Positions 48,636 through 60,030 of a stretch of DNA of 64,000 nt are shown here, in pieces. The position numbers and the translations under genes were made by a program. The notes below the pieces were generated by a model. The model searched no databases. It had not been told where the DNA came from and saw only the letters and a list, made by a program, of their open reading frames with translations. Every line of letters begins with the position of its first letter. The first letter of the stretch is position 1. Source of the stretch: Cyrtodaria siliqua (lineage: Eukaryota; Mollusca; Bivalvia; Adapedonta; Hiatellidae); the NCBI GenBank assembly GCA_037043455.1, contig JAWPHD010010328.1, forward strand, positions 1 through 64,000, read 5' to 3'.

Positions 48636-50433
48636 GTAATTTTGCCGTTATTTGGCGAGTTCGTTTCTTTAAAGATGATTTGCCGCTCTTTTGTAGTATT
48701 ATCAAATAACATATTTATCCCTTAAAAATCATATGAACTTTTCTTGATAGTCCGGAGAGAAAAATATATTTTAAACCGCTAAAGTTGTATGTACAAATAA
48801 GTAGTATTTGCATAATGTAGATATGTGTGAATTGTAAATATCTGTTGTTGTGTATTGATTTCCATAAACATGTTCATGAAACAAAACATGGCCGGAGAAC
48901 ATTAATAGCAAATAGTTGCTCTGAACGCTCTGATATGTAAGTGGCAATATAGGGCGCATGATTTCTAGATCCAAAAAATATACGATAGTATGTTTACTAC
49001 TTGATTGCATTAACTTAGGAACTATTATTATCATGTTTTTTTTTATTGTTTGTTTTAGAATAAACATAATTGGCTAATGAAGATTCAAAGAGTTCACGTG
49101 TAAATGGTTTACACGATCGTGTTCTTCAGTTGATGTGTATCAAGACAGATGTCCAAATAAAAGGTCCTAGACTAAGTAGAAAGTGTTTCCTCAAAATTGC
49201 CATCAACATTATTTAACGAGTGACTATCAGTACCGTCGATATGAAATAACAATACAATAAGGTGTATATGTATACTATGTTTCATAACTTAAATCTAAAT
49301 CTCAGTTCCAGCTGTTACACTGGTATAACACGATGAGATTTCCAATATGATAATGTAATCCGTACATACACTTATGGGACTGAAGCATTTAACAAGGTGA
49401 AGGCGATCAATAACGATGATTAAACGTGAAACTTATATAATGTATATAATTCTCGTCTGACAGCCTCTTCCAGTTGTTTATATAGTATTACTGATTTACG
49501 GTTATTACCTGTATAGTTGTTGGTTTTGTGCGTGTTTGTGGTTGACTTTGATCCTTGACTGCTATATTTCAGTTCGACTTTTATATCTACTTATACATTG
49601 AATCAAACATGATTATACACGTTCAGGGTAAAAGCAGATAGCACAAAATAGAACAACGACTGTGGAATTAGCGTGGCTACATAAGGGGTCTTGTGGGGGT
49701 CTAGGGTTCCGTCTTAAAGTTAAAACATAATGATATTTTATATTCTAAATGGTTTAAACAAAATGAATGATTCCCTAAATGACCCATTAGTTACATGTAA
49801 ATTCATGTTGCACAGTAATATGTGTTAACTTAGGTTACGCACATGGGCTATTTTAAGCATTTAACGCGCGGTTCTTTCCGCGAATTGTAATGGATCAACA
49901 CGGTGCTGACATCATATGTTGATGGATTTGAACATGATGCTGTACCCGTTTACAGTGCATTGACATTTTTAAATGTTGATAAAATCAAAAGCATATAAAA
50001 TAATATTCTTCTATGAAGTCACAAGGCACAGAGCTCTCATATATTATAATTACATCAACTTATAGTCCTCTACCTAGCTGATAAAATGTTGATCCTGGGG
50101 TAAAATCTCGCCCCGCCACATGTACATAAATTTTACATACATGTAGACTTATATAGGGAACAATTTAAAAACATCTCCTTCTCTGAGACTACAAAAGCCA
50201 GAGTTTTCAAATTGCATATTTACTATACTGAAGGGAAACAGACACGCATAATCAAAACATTGTGTATACTACACTATTATATACACATAATGTATACTAC
50301 ACCACTATTATATACACATAATTCAATGTAATATTTCAGATATTTCTCAACGTGTTTCGTACAAAAAGGGGCTACAACTAATTATAGAAAGGACAACTCT
50401 CTGTCTTGTAGTAGACCGTTTATTCAAAATATT
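48636..50433. other. AT-rich non-coding stretch with a decayed Naiad tail
   Basis: No supported gene. At 49520-49600 the text GTGCGTGTTTGTGGTTGACT...TTGACTGCTATATTTCAGTT, then CGACTTTTATATCTAC, is a degenerate copy of the end of the Naiad 3' UTR (plus strand). A local duplication of about 35 bp (GTATACTACAC...TATTATATACACATAAT) lies at 50263-50325. Confidence 0.5.
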
Positions 50434-50883
50434 GGTCTCACTAAACAGTTATTTCTCTTGCCAGTCACGGTAGGAACTTTCTGGAGCTTAAAAAAAAGAT
50501 CTGTGTTATTCGGTTCTTGTTTATTTCTGAAAATGTGCAAATATTTTCTCCTTTTTTTGTTGCAGGTGACACGAATGGAACAAATTCATGATTTCATACA
50601 GGTTAGGATATGCCTGAATGTTTCTGAGCCCAGATCTGAGAATCTAATACTAGGTAGTGATACATTTGAAAATGTCAGTGAAATGGACAAATTCAAGAGG
50701 GTCTCTTCAAACTATTGATTTAAAAAAAAGCAAATTGGTCAACCCTGTGTTTTTTGCTGGATAATGCAGACATCAAGTTTTGCAAAGAACTATTTTTTAA
50801 GAAAATTAATTAACTTCTACAGTGGTCCAGAGGGATCCTGCTACATAAACAGAGCTATGTAAAATTAACTGTGTTGTGAGACG
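50434..50883. mobile_element. MITE of GTCTCAC family, copy 1 (450 bp)
   Basis: Ends GGTCTCACTAAACAGTTA and, inverted, CGTCTCACAACACAGTTA. The body shares ACGGTAGGAA, TTTCTGA, TGAAAATG...AGTGAAATGGA and TTGGTCAAC with 54899-55301 in the same order. No target duplication is evident. An 86-codon frame across it has no family features. Confidence 0.7.
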
Positions 50884-51567
50884 TATACTTTGTTACATGA
50901 AATTCATAAATGTCAGTATTGTGTTTAATGTTAAGAGATTGCAACGTTTAAAGCCTAAGTTTGCTCACCTGCTTGAGCCAAATTCGCATTCTGTCGATAA
51001 TCTGTCGATAATGAAACATTAAAGGGGTAACCATTGGTGTGTTCGGTGCTGTTAAAACCTTCTTTCTGCAAGGATAGGTTACACTGTAGCCCTGTACCAT
51101 TAGATTAGCATATATATGGGAAATATCAACAAATAAAAAATCTGTATATAGGCTTATATTCCTTCACACGTTTGTTCAGCTGTTGACCCCATAGAACACC
51201 GTTTACACGCACCTAAATACCATTTCCAATGCTGTACTCCTATAATTATATATTCTGTATTTTTTTCTGAATGGTGTTTTTGTATTACTGCGTTCTGATG
51301 CTGCTGTGCTTTCTGATACATATATAATATTGACTGTCAATCTTACACAATCATGTAAGGGCTGTAGCAAGTTTGGTTCGCTAACGGGTAATAGGACAGA
51401 TCGATATTGACGTCACACAATAAGACAATATCATGCCATTGAGCAAAAGAAGAACAATTAAATTCAATAGATTCTCGAGCTGTTTTCGGGCAAAATCATA
51501 CATATTTGTACAAACGAAATCTATTTTTAGCAATTTTAAGCAATATTTATCCGTGCTATTGTTAAGT
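50884..51567. other. Non-coding stretch
   Basis: No gene or repeat recognised. Confidence 0.4.
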
Positions 51568-51802
51568 CATTGTACTATACATCTAATGCGTGATGATGGA
51601 CATATTGGCAAACTCATTGTACTGTACATAAAAGGCATGATGACGGACATAGTGGCAAACTCATTGTACTATACATCAAATACATGATGATGGACTTAGT
51701 GGTAAACTCATGTTACTATACATCAAATGCATGATGATAGACATAGTGGTCAAATCATTGTACTGTACATCAAATGCATTATGATGGACATAGGACATAA
51801 CG
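51568..51802. repeat. 47-bp tandem repeat, five units
   Basis: The unit CATTGTACTATACATC...ATGATGGACATAGTGGCAAACT starts at 51568, 51615, 51662, 51709 and 51756. The spacing is exactly 47 bp, and unit identity is about 85-90 percent. Confidence 0.92.
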
Positions 51803-52149
51803 TAAAATAGACCAATTAAATGTTTGAGCTACATACTATGCAGCATAGAAATAAATATTGACGCTTTAATATTAAAGTATTTTCTAAGTCCAGAACTTTA
51901 TATTAGTCTGCGATTAAGTAGGTTCAGAGTGTCAAAACCATAGTATATGCCGTAAAAACGCTTGTTTCATTGAAACAAAACTTAATTACAGTTAATCTGT
52001 TACACATATATCTCTCTCTGATCTTATTCCGTTGATAGTAGTTTGCTATATTTTTCTACAACTTGTGTGAAATATGGAAAATGGGAATTTGATTCTATCG
52101 ACAATAAGTGCCACTGTTGACACAAATGGTCTCGTATGTGCTTGTTAAC
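51803..52149. other. Non-coding stretch
   Basis: Nothing recognised. Confidence 0.4.
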
Positions 52150-52281
52150 ATCAAGAAGACATTAAGGAATACGTGTACATGACGAACTGACAACTGACGA
52201 AACTTGCGTGATCGAATCAAGAAGACATTAAGGAATACGTGATCATGACGAACTGACCACTGAGGGAACTTGCGTAATCGA
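52150..52281. repeat. 66-bp direct duplication
   Basis: ATCAAGAAGACATTAAGGAA starts at 52150 and 52216. Both units contain CATGACGAACTGAC and end CTTGCGT(G/A)ATCGAAT. Confidence 0.92.
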
Positions 52282-52284
52282 ATA

Positions 52285-52620
52285 ATTAGTGTTAGATGAT
52301 ACAGCCTTGCGGGGAGGTCTTTATTGATACTGTCCCGTTTAAATGAGATGACACAACGTTAAGGGTGAGGTTTCGTGCACAGTAGAGCTTAGAAACATCC
52401 AGCGGCCTTTTTTCCAGTGACTGTTCCAAGGCGGTACCCCTATTGTCACTGACCGTTCCAAGGCGGTACCCCTATTGCCACTGACCGTTCCAAGGTGGTA
52501 CCCTATTGTCACTGACCATTCCAAGGCGGTAACCCTATTGTCACTGACCGTTCCAAGGTGGTACCCATATCGTCACTGACCGTTCCAAGGCAGTAACCCT
52601 ATTGTCAGCCCGTTATGTTT
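52285..52620 (+). mobile_element. Naiad 3'-UTR fragment E with expanded 32-bp repeat
   Basis: It matches the 3' UTR of copy A (GGGAGGTCTTTATTGATACT, GAGATGACA, AAGGGTGAGGTTTCGTGCAC). The segment that holds CACTGACCGTTCCAAGGCGG and CCCTATTGT, single in copies A to C, is repeated six times here, at 52424, 52456, 52488, 52519, 52551 and 52583 (position of TTCCAAGG), spacing 31-32 bp. Confidence 0.85.
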
Positions 52621-53664
52621 GTGTAGCGCATAGTTTGCTCCGAATAATAACCACTGCATGCATGCGCCTCCTTGAAAAATGAAGTGTTCACACTACTATG
52701 ACTAGTACTCGTTTAGTGCAGGGTGGCGGCTGTAAAAGGTCTCCCAATGCTAGAATCAGAAGTGTTATTTTACTGGTCCTTTGGGATCAATGCGCCCACT
52801 AAAGGTGACTGTGAGGTATATTTCCGTTTATAGTTGGCTTCATATGTGCTTTAACTGTGTCCGATACATAGCCAATGTCTGAGTAAAATTCGCTTTAGGG
52901 ACATGTGCCTTCAACTGTATTTGTAACAATTATTTTATACTGGCCGTTTTTCGTCCTACTCGGTATTGGGATACGAATATAAACTATATTATAAGTCTGG
53001 TATATAGCATGTTCGCCGACCTATTGAACTGAATTAAAATGTTGACAGGATTTAATTGAATATGGGTTTTACACACCAACACAAATATGTTATATATATA
53101 TTTACTTGAAAGGTGAAGACTTGTTTGTTTCACTTTGAAAAAATCTACCACTTTATGATAATTGTAGCCAAGGTTGTAAAACTTATCTTCCCTGAATCCC
53201 TCAATAACCAATGTCTTTCACTAATCCTATTGCTTTGGCATTGAAACATTTTTAGATAAATGTGACTGGAGCTATATCGACATAAAATAGTAAATGTTAA
53301 CGGTTAGTATAATGCGTATGCAATATACGAAAACAAAAAAGGTTTAAATTGAAACATCTTTCTCTAGAATAAAAAATGCGTTTCATACCTTAGATCTTTT
53401 GTGATGCGCTATACTCCATATACAAGACATACAAAATGTACTTACATGTGAGTTGCTTGAAAACTTGATGCTGAATAAATTTATAATAACAATTTCTGAA
53501 TGTTATAGAAAACTAACATATGTTGATGTCCCATCCGAACATACAGCATTAATCATCTCACAATTCATTAAACACACATGTTGCTTAAAAATCGTTTTAT
53601 ATTGCATGGAAAATGTAGCGCACACATAAACGTGATGATGTCTGTTTAATCGATATTAAAGACT
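52621..53664. other. Non-coding stretch
   Basis: No supported gene; the 75-codon minus frame near 53100 has no features. Confidence 0.45.
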
Positions 53665-53815
53665 TGCAAATGCATGGTACGGTGGTATAGCGATGAACTC
53701 CAGATTGAGTTGTCGTGGGGTCGATACTTGCCAGATTAATTATGCGCATTGCTTAGTACCGGTTCTCACCGAGAGTGATTAATATAAGTTGCAAGAACTT
53801 GTTTCTCAATCGATG
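53665..53815 (+). mobile_element. tRNA-derived SINE, copy 2
   Basis: A tRNA-like head starts with ATGGTACGGTGGTATAGCG (A-box-like GGTGGTATAG) and has a B-box-like GTGGGGTCGATAC. The tail CTTAGTACCGGTTCTCACCG...CAATCGATGTAAAT is shared with the minus-strand copy at 28205-28410. It is diverged from copy 1. Confidence 0.75.
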
Positions 53816-53899
53816 TAAATGAAATATGTCTCAACTAAATATCTGAACAATACACATTGCAGTGATTTGAATAACAGTATGTGTATTCATAAATCAATG

Positions 53900-53900
<1 letters not shown>

Positions 53901-53952
<52 letters not shown>

Positions 53953-53964
53953 TGTGCGCGCGTG
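53901..53964. repeat. Compound microsatellite (GT)n(GA)n
   Basis: About 20 GT units at 53901-53940, then six GA units, then a short GTGTGCGCGCGTGT run. Confidence 0.97.
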
Positions 53965-54044
53965 TATTTGGCGAATAATAATGATAATACAACTTAAATG
54001 GAAATCAAATGGACAAATTTATATTGTTGACTAAGTTTTGTAAT

Positions 54045-54110
54045 GTGTGATCCTGTTGTCCGTGAATGCTAATTTTCCTGTTCGATTTTTTTATATCTAC
54101 TTTTAAATCC
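54045..54110 (+). mobile_element. Decayed Naiad 3' end
   Basis: TGTTGTCCGTGAATGCTAAT and TTCCTGTTCGATTTTTTTAT resemble the last part of the 3' UTR of copy A (CTGTCCTCCTTGAATGCTAC, CCCTGTCCGATC). It lies in inverted orientation to the fragment at 54228-54384. Confidence 0.6.
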
Positions 54111-54227
54111 ATTTACCAACTGCAACACAACAACCTACAACACTAGCAACATAGTGAATGGTTACAAAATGAGGAAAAATAGCAGTTACATTTTCCCGTT
54201 AACAGGTACAATGATACAATCAAAAGA

Positions 54228-54384
54228 AATATAAAAAGATCGGACAGGGAAAGTAGCATTCAAGGCGGACAGTCAACCACAAAACACAGAAACAAACACG
54301 CAAACACACACACAAGAAGGCAAAAGCAATAATAAATGCAAACGACATCACAAACACAAAACGGTTGACAATAGGGCTAATCTA
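54228..54384 (-). mobile_element. Naiad 3'-end fragment F
   Basis: Minus-strand match to the last about 150 bp of the 3' UTR: AATATAAAAAGATCGGACAG, GAAAGTAGCATTCAAGG, CAGTCAACCACAAAACACAG, AAACGACATCACAAACAC and GGTTGACAATAGGGCTA. It is better preserved than its inverted neighbour. Confidence 0.85.
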
Positions 54385-54898
54385 AAAATGGATTTTGAGG
54401 TAAATCGAGGTGAGAAGAGGGGTGGGGGTGGGGATCGGGTACGGGTGAGGATGGGAACGTATTCTATAAGTAATGATATAATATGGATGAAATTACAAAT
54501 GCAAATAAGACATGTAATTACATTCGATATTCGTTTTATTGATAATAGAAGTATATAGACTATGTACTGCATATGAAACTATTATAATACATAAAGTATA
54601 TATATATACACTATTTTATAGAATATTTTAGAAAATGGTTTAACAACCTGTTTCAGTCTCAATATTATTTAGTAAAAACTATTTGCATATGTATTACATA
54701 TGTGTTAATTTCAGATGAAATACATATGGAATACATATGTATCACATATGTAAAATATACGAATTCCATGCCAAGTTATTTTCTTGTGTATGTTTACTTT
54801 CACAAAGACATAACACATTTATCCAAAATGGAATTACTATGCATCGGTGGTCAACACTGTGTTAAGTAATTTGATCTCAATAAACATCCCGCCACACA
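54385..54898. other. AT-rich stretch with ACATATGT palindromes
   Basis: No gene. Between about 54685 and 54755 the palindrome ACATATGT or its core CATATG occurs six times in roughly 70 bp. G-rich GGGGTGGGGGTGGGG is at 54420-54434. Confidence 0.6.
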
Positions 54899-55301
54899 GG
54901 TCTCACTACAGAATTACCTCCCTTGGCCATGACGGTAGGAAGATTCTATATTAATCGGTTTGCTCTCAACTTGGAAATGTGCAATCATTCTCTTATTTCT
55001 GACTGGAACATGTTCATGACTTCTGCCAAGTTTGAATGCCACTGGGTGATTTTCGAGGAAGATATGATAATTTGAAAATGGGTAGGAATACAGTTGAATT
55101 ATTAGTGAAATGGAGCTAGTTTTGAGGGGTGCTGAAAAAGACTGGAATTTAAAAAAAAAAAATCTGGTCAACTTTTGATTTTTTGTGGATATTCTGAGCT
55201 TCAGAGGAAGGTTTGCAGATTGAGGGGAGATTTAAAGACCAATGGACAAGTGACGGTTTCTGCATATATTATATAGTGTTGATTAATTCACTAGTGAGAC
55301 G
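54899..55301. mobile_element. MITE of GTCTCAC family, copy 2 (403 bp)
   Basis: Ends GGTCTCACTACAGAATTA and, inverted, CGTCTCACTAGTGAATTA. The body is collinear with copy 1 at 50434-50883. Confidence 0.75.
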
Positions 55302-55671
55302 TACAATCCAACAGAAGCACTTCTTATAATTAGTGGTCAATTTATTAATTTATATCACCTTGACACAGATAAAATATTACGAAAAATGTCGTTTAGTGCA
55401 TGTTTCTGAAATTGTACATGGTACTGACCAACCGTATTTGTGTTTGTTTCATGTGTACGTATTTCATCCTACCGTTGTATTTTGCGTCAACCCCCGTTAT
55501 AAATGCTATATGTTTATTTTAGTTTGACCATAACGGTAAACTGCTTTAAAGCTTCGTTAATGTGCGATCTTCATTTTCGGTACACCTGTGGGTGGGGTTT
55601 AGACATATTAATAATACATATGTATGCATATTATAATCGTATGATATTTCTTTGTAAGTGTAAACAATAAC
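55302..55671. other. Non-coding stretch before the second satellite
   Basis: A 64-codon plus frame at 55333 has no recognisable features. Nothing else seen. Confidence 0.4.
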
Positions 55672-58600
55672 GATATGTAGTCTAGGTACAGTCAACACGA
55701 TCACCCGGGACTCGGTTGTCTACTTAGGCAGGAGAAGAACTGATATGTAGTCTATGTACAGCCAACACGATCACCAGGGACTCGGTTGTCCACTTATGCT
55801 GGAGAAAAACTAATATGTAGTCTATGTACAGTCAACACAAACACCAGGGACTCGGTTGTCCACTTACGCAGGAGAAGAACTGATATGTAGTCTATGAACA
55901 GTCAACACGACCACCAGGGACTCAGATGACCACTTACGCAGGAGAAGAACAAATGTGTAGTCTATGTACAGTCAACACGAATGCCCAGACCTCGGACGTT
56001 CACTTACGCAGGAGAAGAACGGATTTGTAGTCTATGTACAGTCAACACGAACGCCGGGAACTCGGATGTCCACTTACGTAGGAGAAGAACTGACATGTAG
56101 TCTATGTACAGACAACACGATCACCCGGGACTCAGTTGTCCACTTAAGCAGACGAAGAACTTGTGTGTAGTCTATGTACAATCAACACGAACACCAGGGA
56201 CTCGGTTGTCCACTTACGCAGGAGATCAACTGATATGAAGTCTATGTACAGTCAACACGATCACCCGGAATTCGGTTGTCCACTAACGCAGGAGAAGAAC
56301 TTATATGTAGTCTATGTACAGTGAACACGATCATGCGTGACTCGGTTGTCCACTGACACCGAATAACTGATATGTAGTCTATGTACAATCAACACGATCA
56401 CCCGGTACTCGGTTGTCCACTTACGCAGGAGATTAACTGATATGTAGTCTATGGACAACCAACACGATCTCCCGGGACTCGGTTGTCCACTTAAGCAGGA
56501 GTAAAACTGAAATGTAGTCTATGTACAGTCAACACGAAGACCAGGGACTCGGTTGTCCACTTACGCAGAATAACTGATATGTAGTCTATGTACAGTCAAC
56601 ACGATCAACCGGGACTCGGTTGTCCACGGAGAAAAACTGATAGGTAGTCTATGTGCATTCAACACGATCACTCGGAACTCCGTTGTCCAATTACGAGGAG
56701 AAGAACTGATGTGTAGTCTATGTACAGTCAACACAATCACCCGGGACTCGATTGTCCATTTAAGCAGGAGAAGAATTGATGTGCAGTTTATGTACAGTCT
56801 ACACGAACGCCCGGGACTCAGTTGTCCACTTACGAAGGAGAAGAACTGATATGTAGTCTATGTACTGTCAACGCGTCCACCCGGGACTCGGTTGTCCACT
56901 TACGCAGGAGAAGAACTGATATGTAGTCTATGTACAGTCAACACGATCGTCCGGGACTCGGTTGTCCACTTACGCAGGAGAAGAACTGATATGTAATCTA
57001 TGTACAGTCAACACGAACACCCGGAACTGGGTTGTCCACTTACACAGGAAGAGAACATAGGTGTTATCTATGTACAGTCAACACGATTACCTGTGCCTCG
57101 GTTGTCCACTTACTCCGGAGAAGAACTGATGTGTAGTCTATGTATAGTCAACACGATCACCCGGGACACGGTTGTCCATTTACACAGGAGAAGAATTGAT
57201 TTGTAGTCTATGTACAATCAACACGATCACCCGGGATTGGCTTGTCCACGGAGAAGAACTGATATGTAGTATAATTTCTCTCAACACGAACACCCGTAAC
57301 TCGGTTGTACACTTACGGAGGAGAAGAACTCATGTGTAGCCTATGTACAGTGAAAACGATCACCCGGGACTCGGTTGTCCTCTTACTCATTAAAAGAACT
57401 TATATGTAGTCTACGTACAGTCAACACGAACACAAGGAACTCGGTTGGCCACTTACGAAGGAGAAGAATTGAAGTGCAGTCTATGTACAGTCAAAACGAA
57501 CGCCCGGGACTCGGTTGTCCACTTACGAAGGAGAAGAATTGATGTGTAGTCTATGTACAGTCAACACGACCACCCGGGACTATGTTGTCCTCTTACGCAT
57601 AAAAAGAACTGATATGTAGTCTATGTACAGTTAACACGAACACACGGAACTCGGTTGTTGACTTACGAAGGAGAAGAATTGATGTGTAGTCTATGTACAG
57701 TCAACACGATCACACGGGACTCGGTTGTCTACTTACGCAGGAGAAGAACTGATATGTAGTATATGTACAATCAACACGATCGCCCGGGACTCGGTTGTCC
57801 ACATACGCAGGAGAAGAATGATATGTAGTATATGTACAGTCCACACGATCACCCGGGACTCGATTGTCCAATAACGCAGGAGAAGAACTGATGTGTAGTC
57901 TATGTACAGTCAACACGAACGCCCGGGACTCGGTTGTCCACCGAGTACATGTACAGTCAACTTGATCACCCAGGACTCGACTGTCCACTTACGCAGGAGA
58001 AGAACTGATGTTAGTCTTTGTACAGTCATCACGATCACCCGGGACTCGATTGTCCACTAACGCAGAAGAAGAACAACACGATCACATGGGACACGGTTGT
58101 CTACGGAGAAGAACTGATGTGTAGATTTTGTACAGTCAACACGAACACCCGGTACTCGGTTGTCATCTTACACAGGAGAAGAACATAGGTGTAGTCTATG
58201 TACAGTCAACACGATCAACCGGTCCTCGGTTGTCCACTTACTAAGGAAAAGAACTGATATTTAGTGTACGTATAGTTAACACGATCACCAGGGACTCGTT
58301 TGTCCACTTAAGCAGGAGAAAAACTGATATGTAGTCTGTGTATAGTCAACAAGATCACCCGGGCATCGGTTATCCATTTACGCAGAAGAAGAATTGATAT
58401 GTAGTCTATGTACAATCAACATGTTCACTCTGAACTCGTTTGTCCACTTACGCAGCAGACGAACTGATGTGTAGTCTATGTACAGTCAACATGGTCACCC
58501 GGGACTCGGTTGTCCACTTACACAGGAGAAGAACCTATGTGTAGTCTATGTACAGTCAACACGATCACCCGGACTCGATTGTCCACTTACGCAGGAGAAG

Positions 58601-59808
58601 AACTGATGTGTAGTCTATGTACAGTCAACACCTTCATACGCGACTCGGTTGTCCACAGAGAAGAACTGATATGTAGTCTATGTACAATCTACACGAACAC
58701 CCGGAACTCGGTTGTCCACTTACGCAGGAGTAGAACTGATGTGTAGTCCATGTACAGTGAACACGATCACCCGGGTCTCGGTTTTCCACTTACGCAGGAG
58801 AAGAACTGATGTATAGTCTATGTACAGTCAACACGATCACCCGGGACTCAGTTGTCCACGGAGAAGAACTGATATGTAGTTTATGTACAGTCAACACGAA
58901 CACCCGGAACTCGGTTCTTCACTTACGAAGGAGAAGAACTGATGTGTAGTCTATATACAGTGAATACAATCACCGGGGACTCGGTTGTCCACTTACGCAG
59001 GAGAAGAACTGATAAGTAGTCTATTTACATTCAACACGACTGCTCAGAACTCGGATGTCCACTTACGCCTGAGAAGGACTGATATGTAGTCTATATACAG
59101 TCACCTGGGAATGGGTTATCCGGAACACGATTGTCCACTTACGAAGGAGAAGAACTGTATGTAGTCTATGTACAGTGAACACGATCACCCGGGACTCGGT
59201 TGTCCACTGACACAGAATAACTGATATGTAGTCTATGTACAGTCAACACGATCACTAGGGACTCGGTTGTCCACTTACGCAGGAGAAGAACTGATATGTA
59301 GTCTTTTTACAGTCGACACGAATGCTCAGAACTCGGATGTCCACTTACGCCGGAGAAGGACTGATATGTAGTCTATATACAGTCAACACGAACACCCGGG
59401 ACTCGTTTGTACAGTTTCGCAGAAGAACTTATATGTAGTCTAGGTACAGTAAACACGACCACACGGGACTCTGTTGTCGAGTTACGCAGAAGAACTGATA
59501 TGTATTCTATGTACACATTCAACACATACACCCGGGACTAGGTTGTCCAGTTACGCAGAAGAACTGATATGTAGTCTATGTAATGTCAACACGACCACCT
59601 GGGACTCGGTTGTCCAGTTACGCAGAAGAACTGATATGTAGTCTATGTACAGTCAACACGACCACCCGGGACTCGGTTGTCCAGTTACGTAGAAGAATAG
59701 ATATGTAGTCTATGTACAGTCAACACGATCGCCCGGGACTCGGTTGTCCACTTAAGCAGGAGGGGAACTGATTTGTAGTCTATATACAGTCCTCACGACC
59801 ACCAGGTG
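55672..59808. repeat. Satellite array with 70-bp monomer
   Basis: About 58-60 head-to-tail units. Each contains GATATGTAGTCTATGTACAG, TCAACACGATCACCCGGGAC, TCGGTTGTCCACTTACGCAG and GAGAAGAACT. Variants that lack ACTTACGCAGG (about 59 bp) recur. At 59400-59700 five consecutive units share a 66-bp variant (GTCCAGTTACGCAGAAGAAC), so they were amplified together. Small open frames on both strands come from the periodicity. Confidence 0.97.
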
Positions 59809-60030
59809 ACATTTAGATGTCAAGTGTATAGCTTCTCACACCTACGTGGTCAAATTTATATGTCAAGTGTATGAGAACGGATTTAACGCATTGTTGTATT
59901 TAATCAGATATATGCTCATATATAATGATAATAAACGATTTATTTTAGTCGAATATGACATGTTGTCTTCACGAAATGGAAATCTCAAAACTCGTGTGCT
60001 GCTGTACACTAATTCGAGATGATTTTAATG
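59809..60030. other. Unique spacer between two satellites
   Basis: It contains the phrase TATGTCAAGTGTAT/GATGTCAAGTGTAT twice (about 59818 and 59860). No gene. Confidence 0.5.

Noticed and set aside
55964..58746. Cysteine-containing 68-92 residue ORFs in the 70-bp satellite
   Set aside because: They are translated satellite monomers and are broken by every monomer length variant.
55672..59808. Hammerhead ribozyme in the satellites or the PLE
   Set aside because: I looked for CTGATGA with a matching GAAA core and did not find a combination that could form the three stems.
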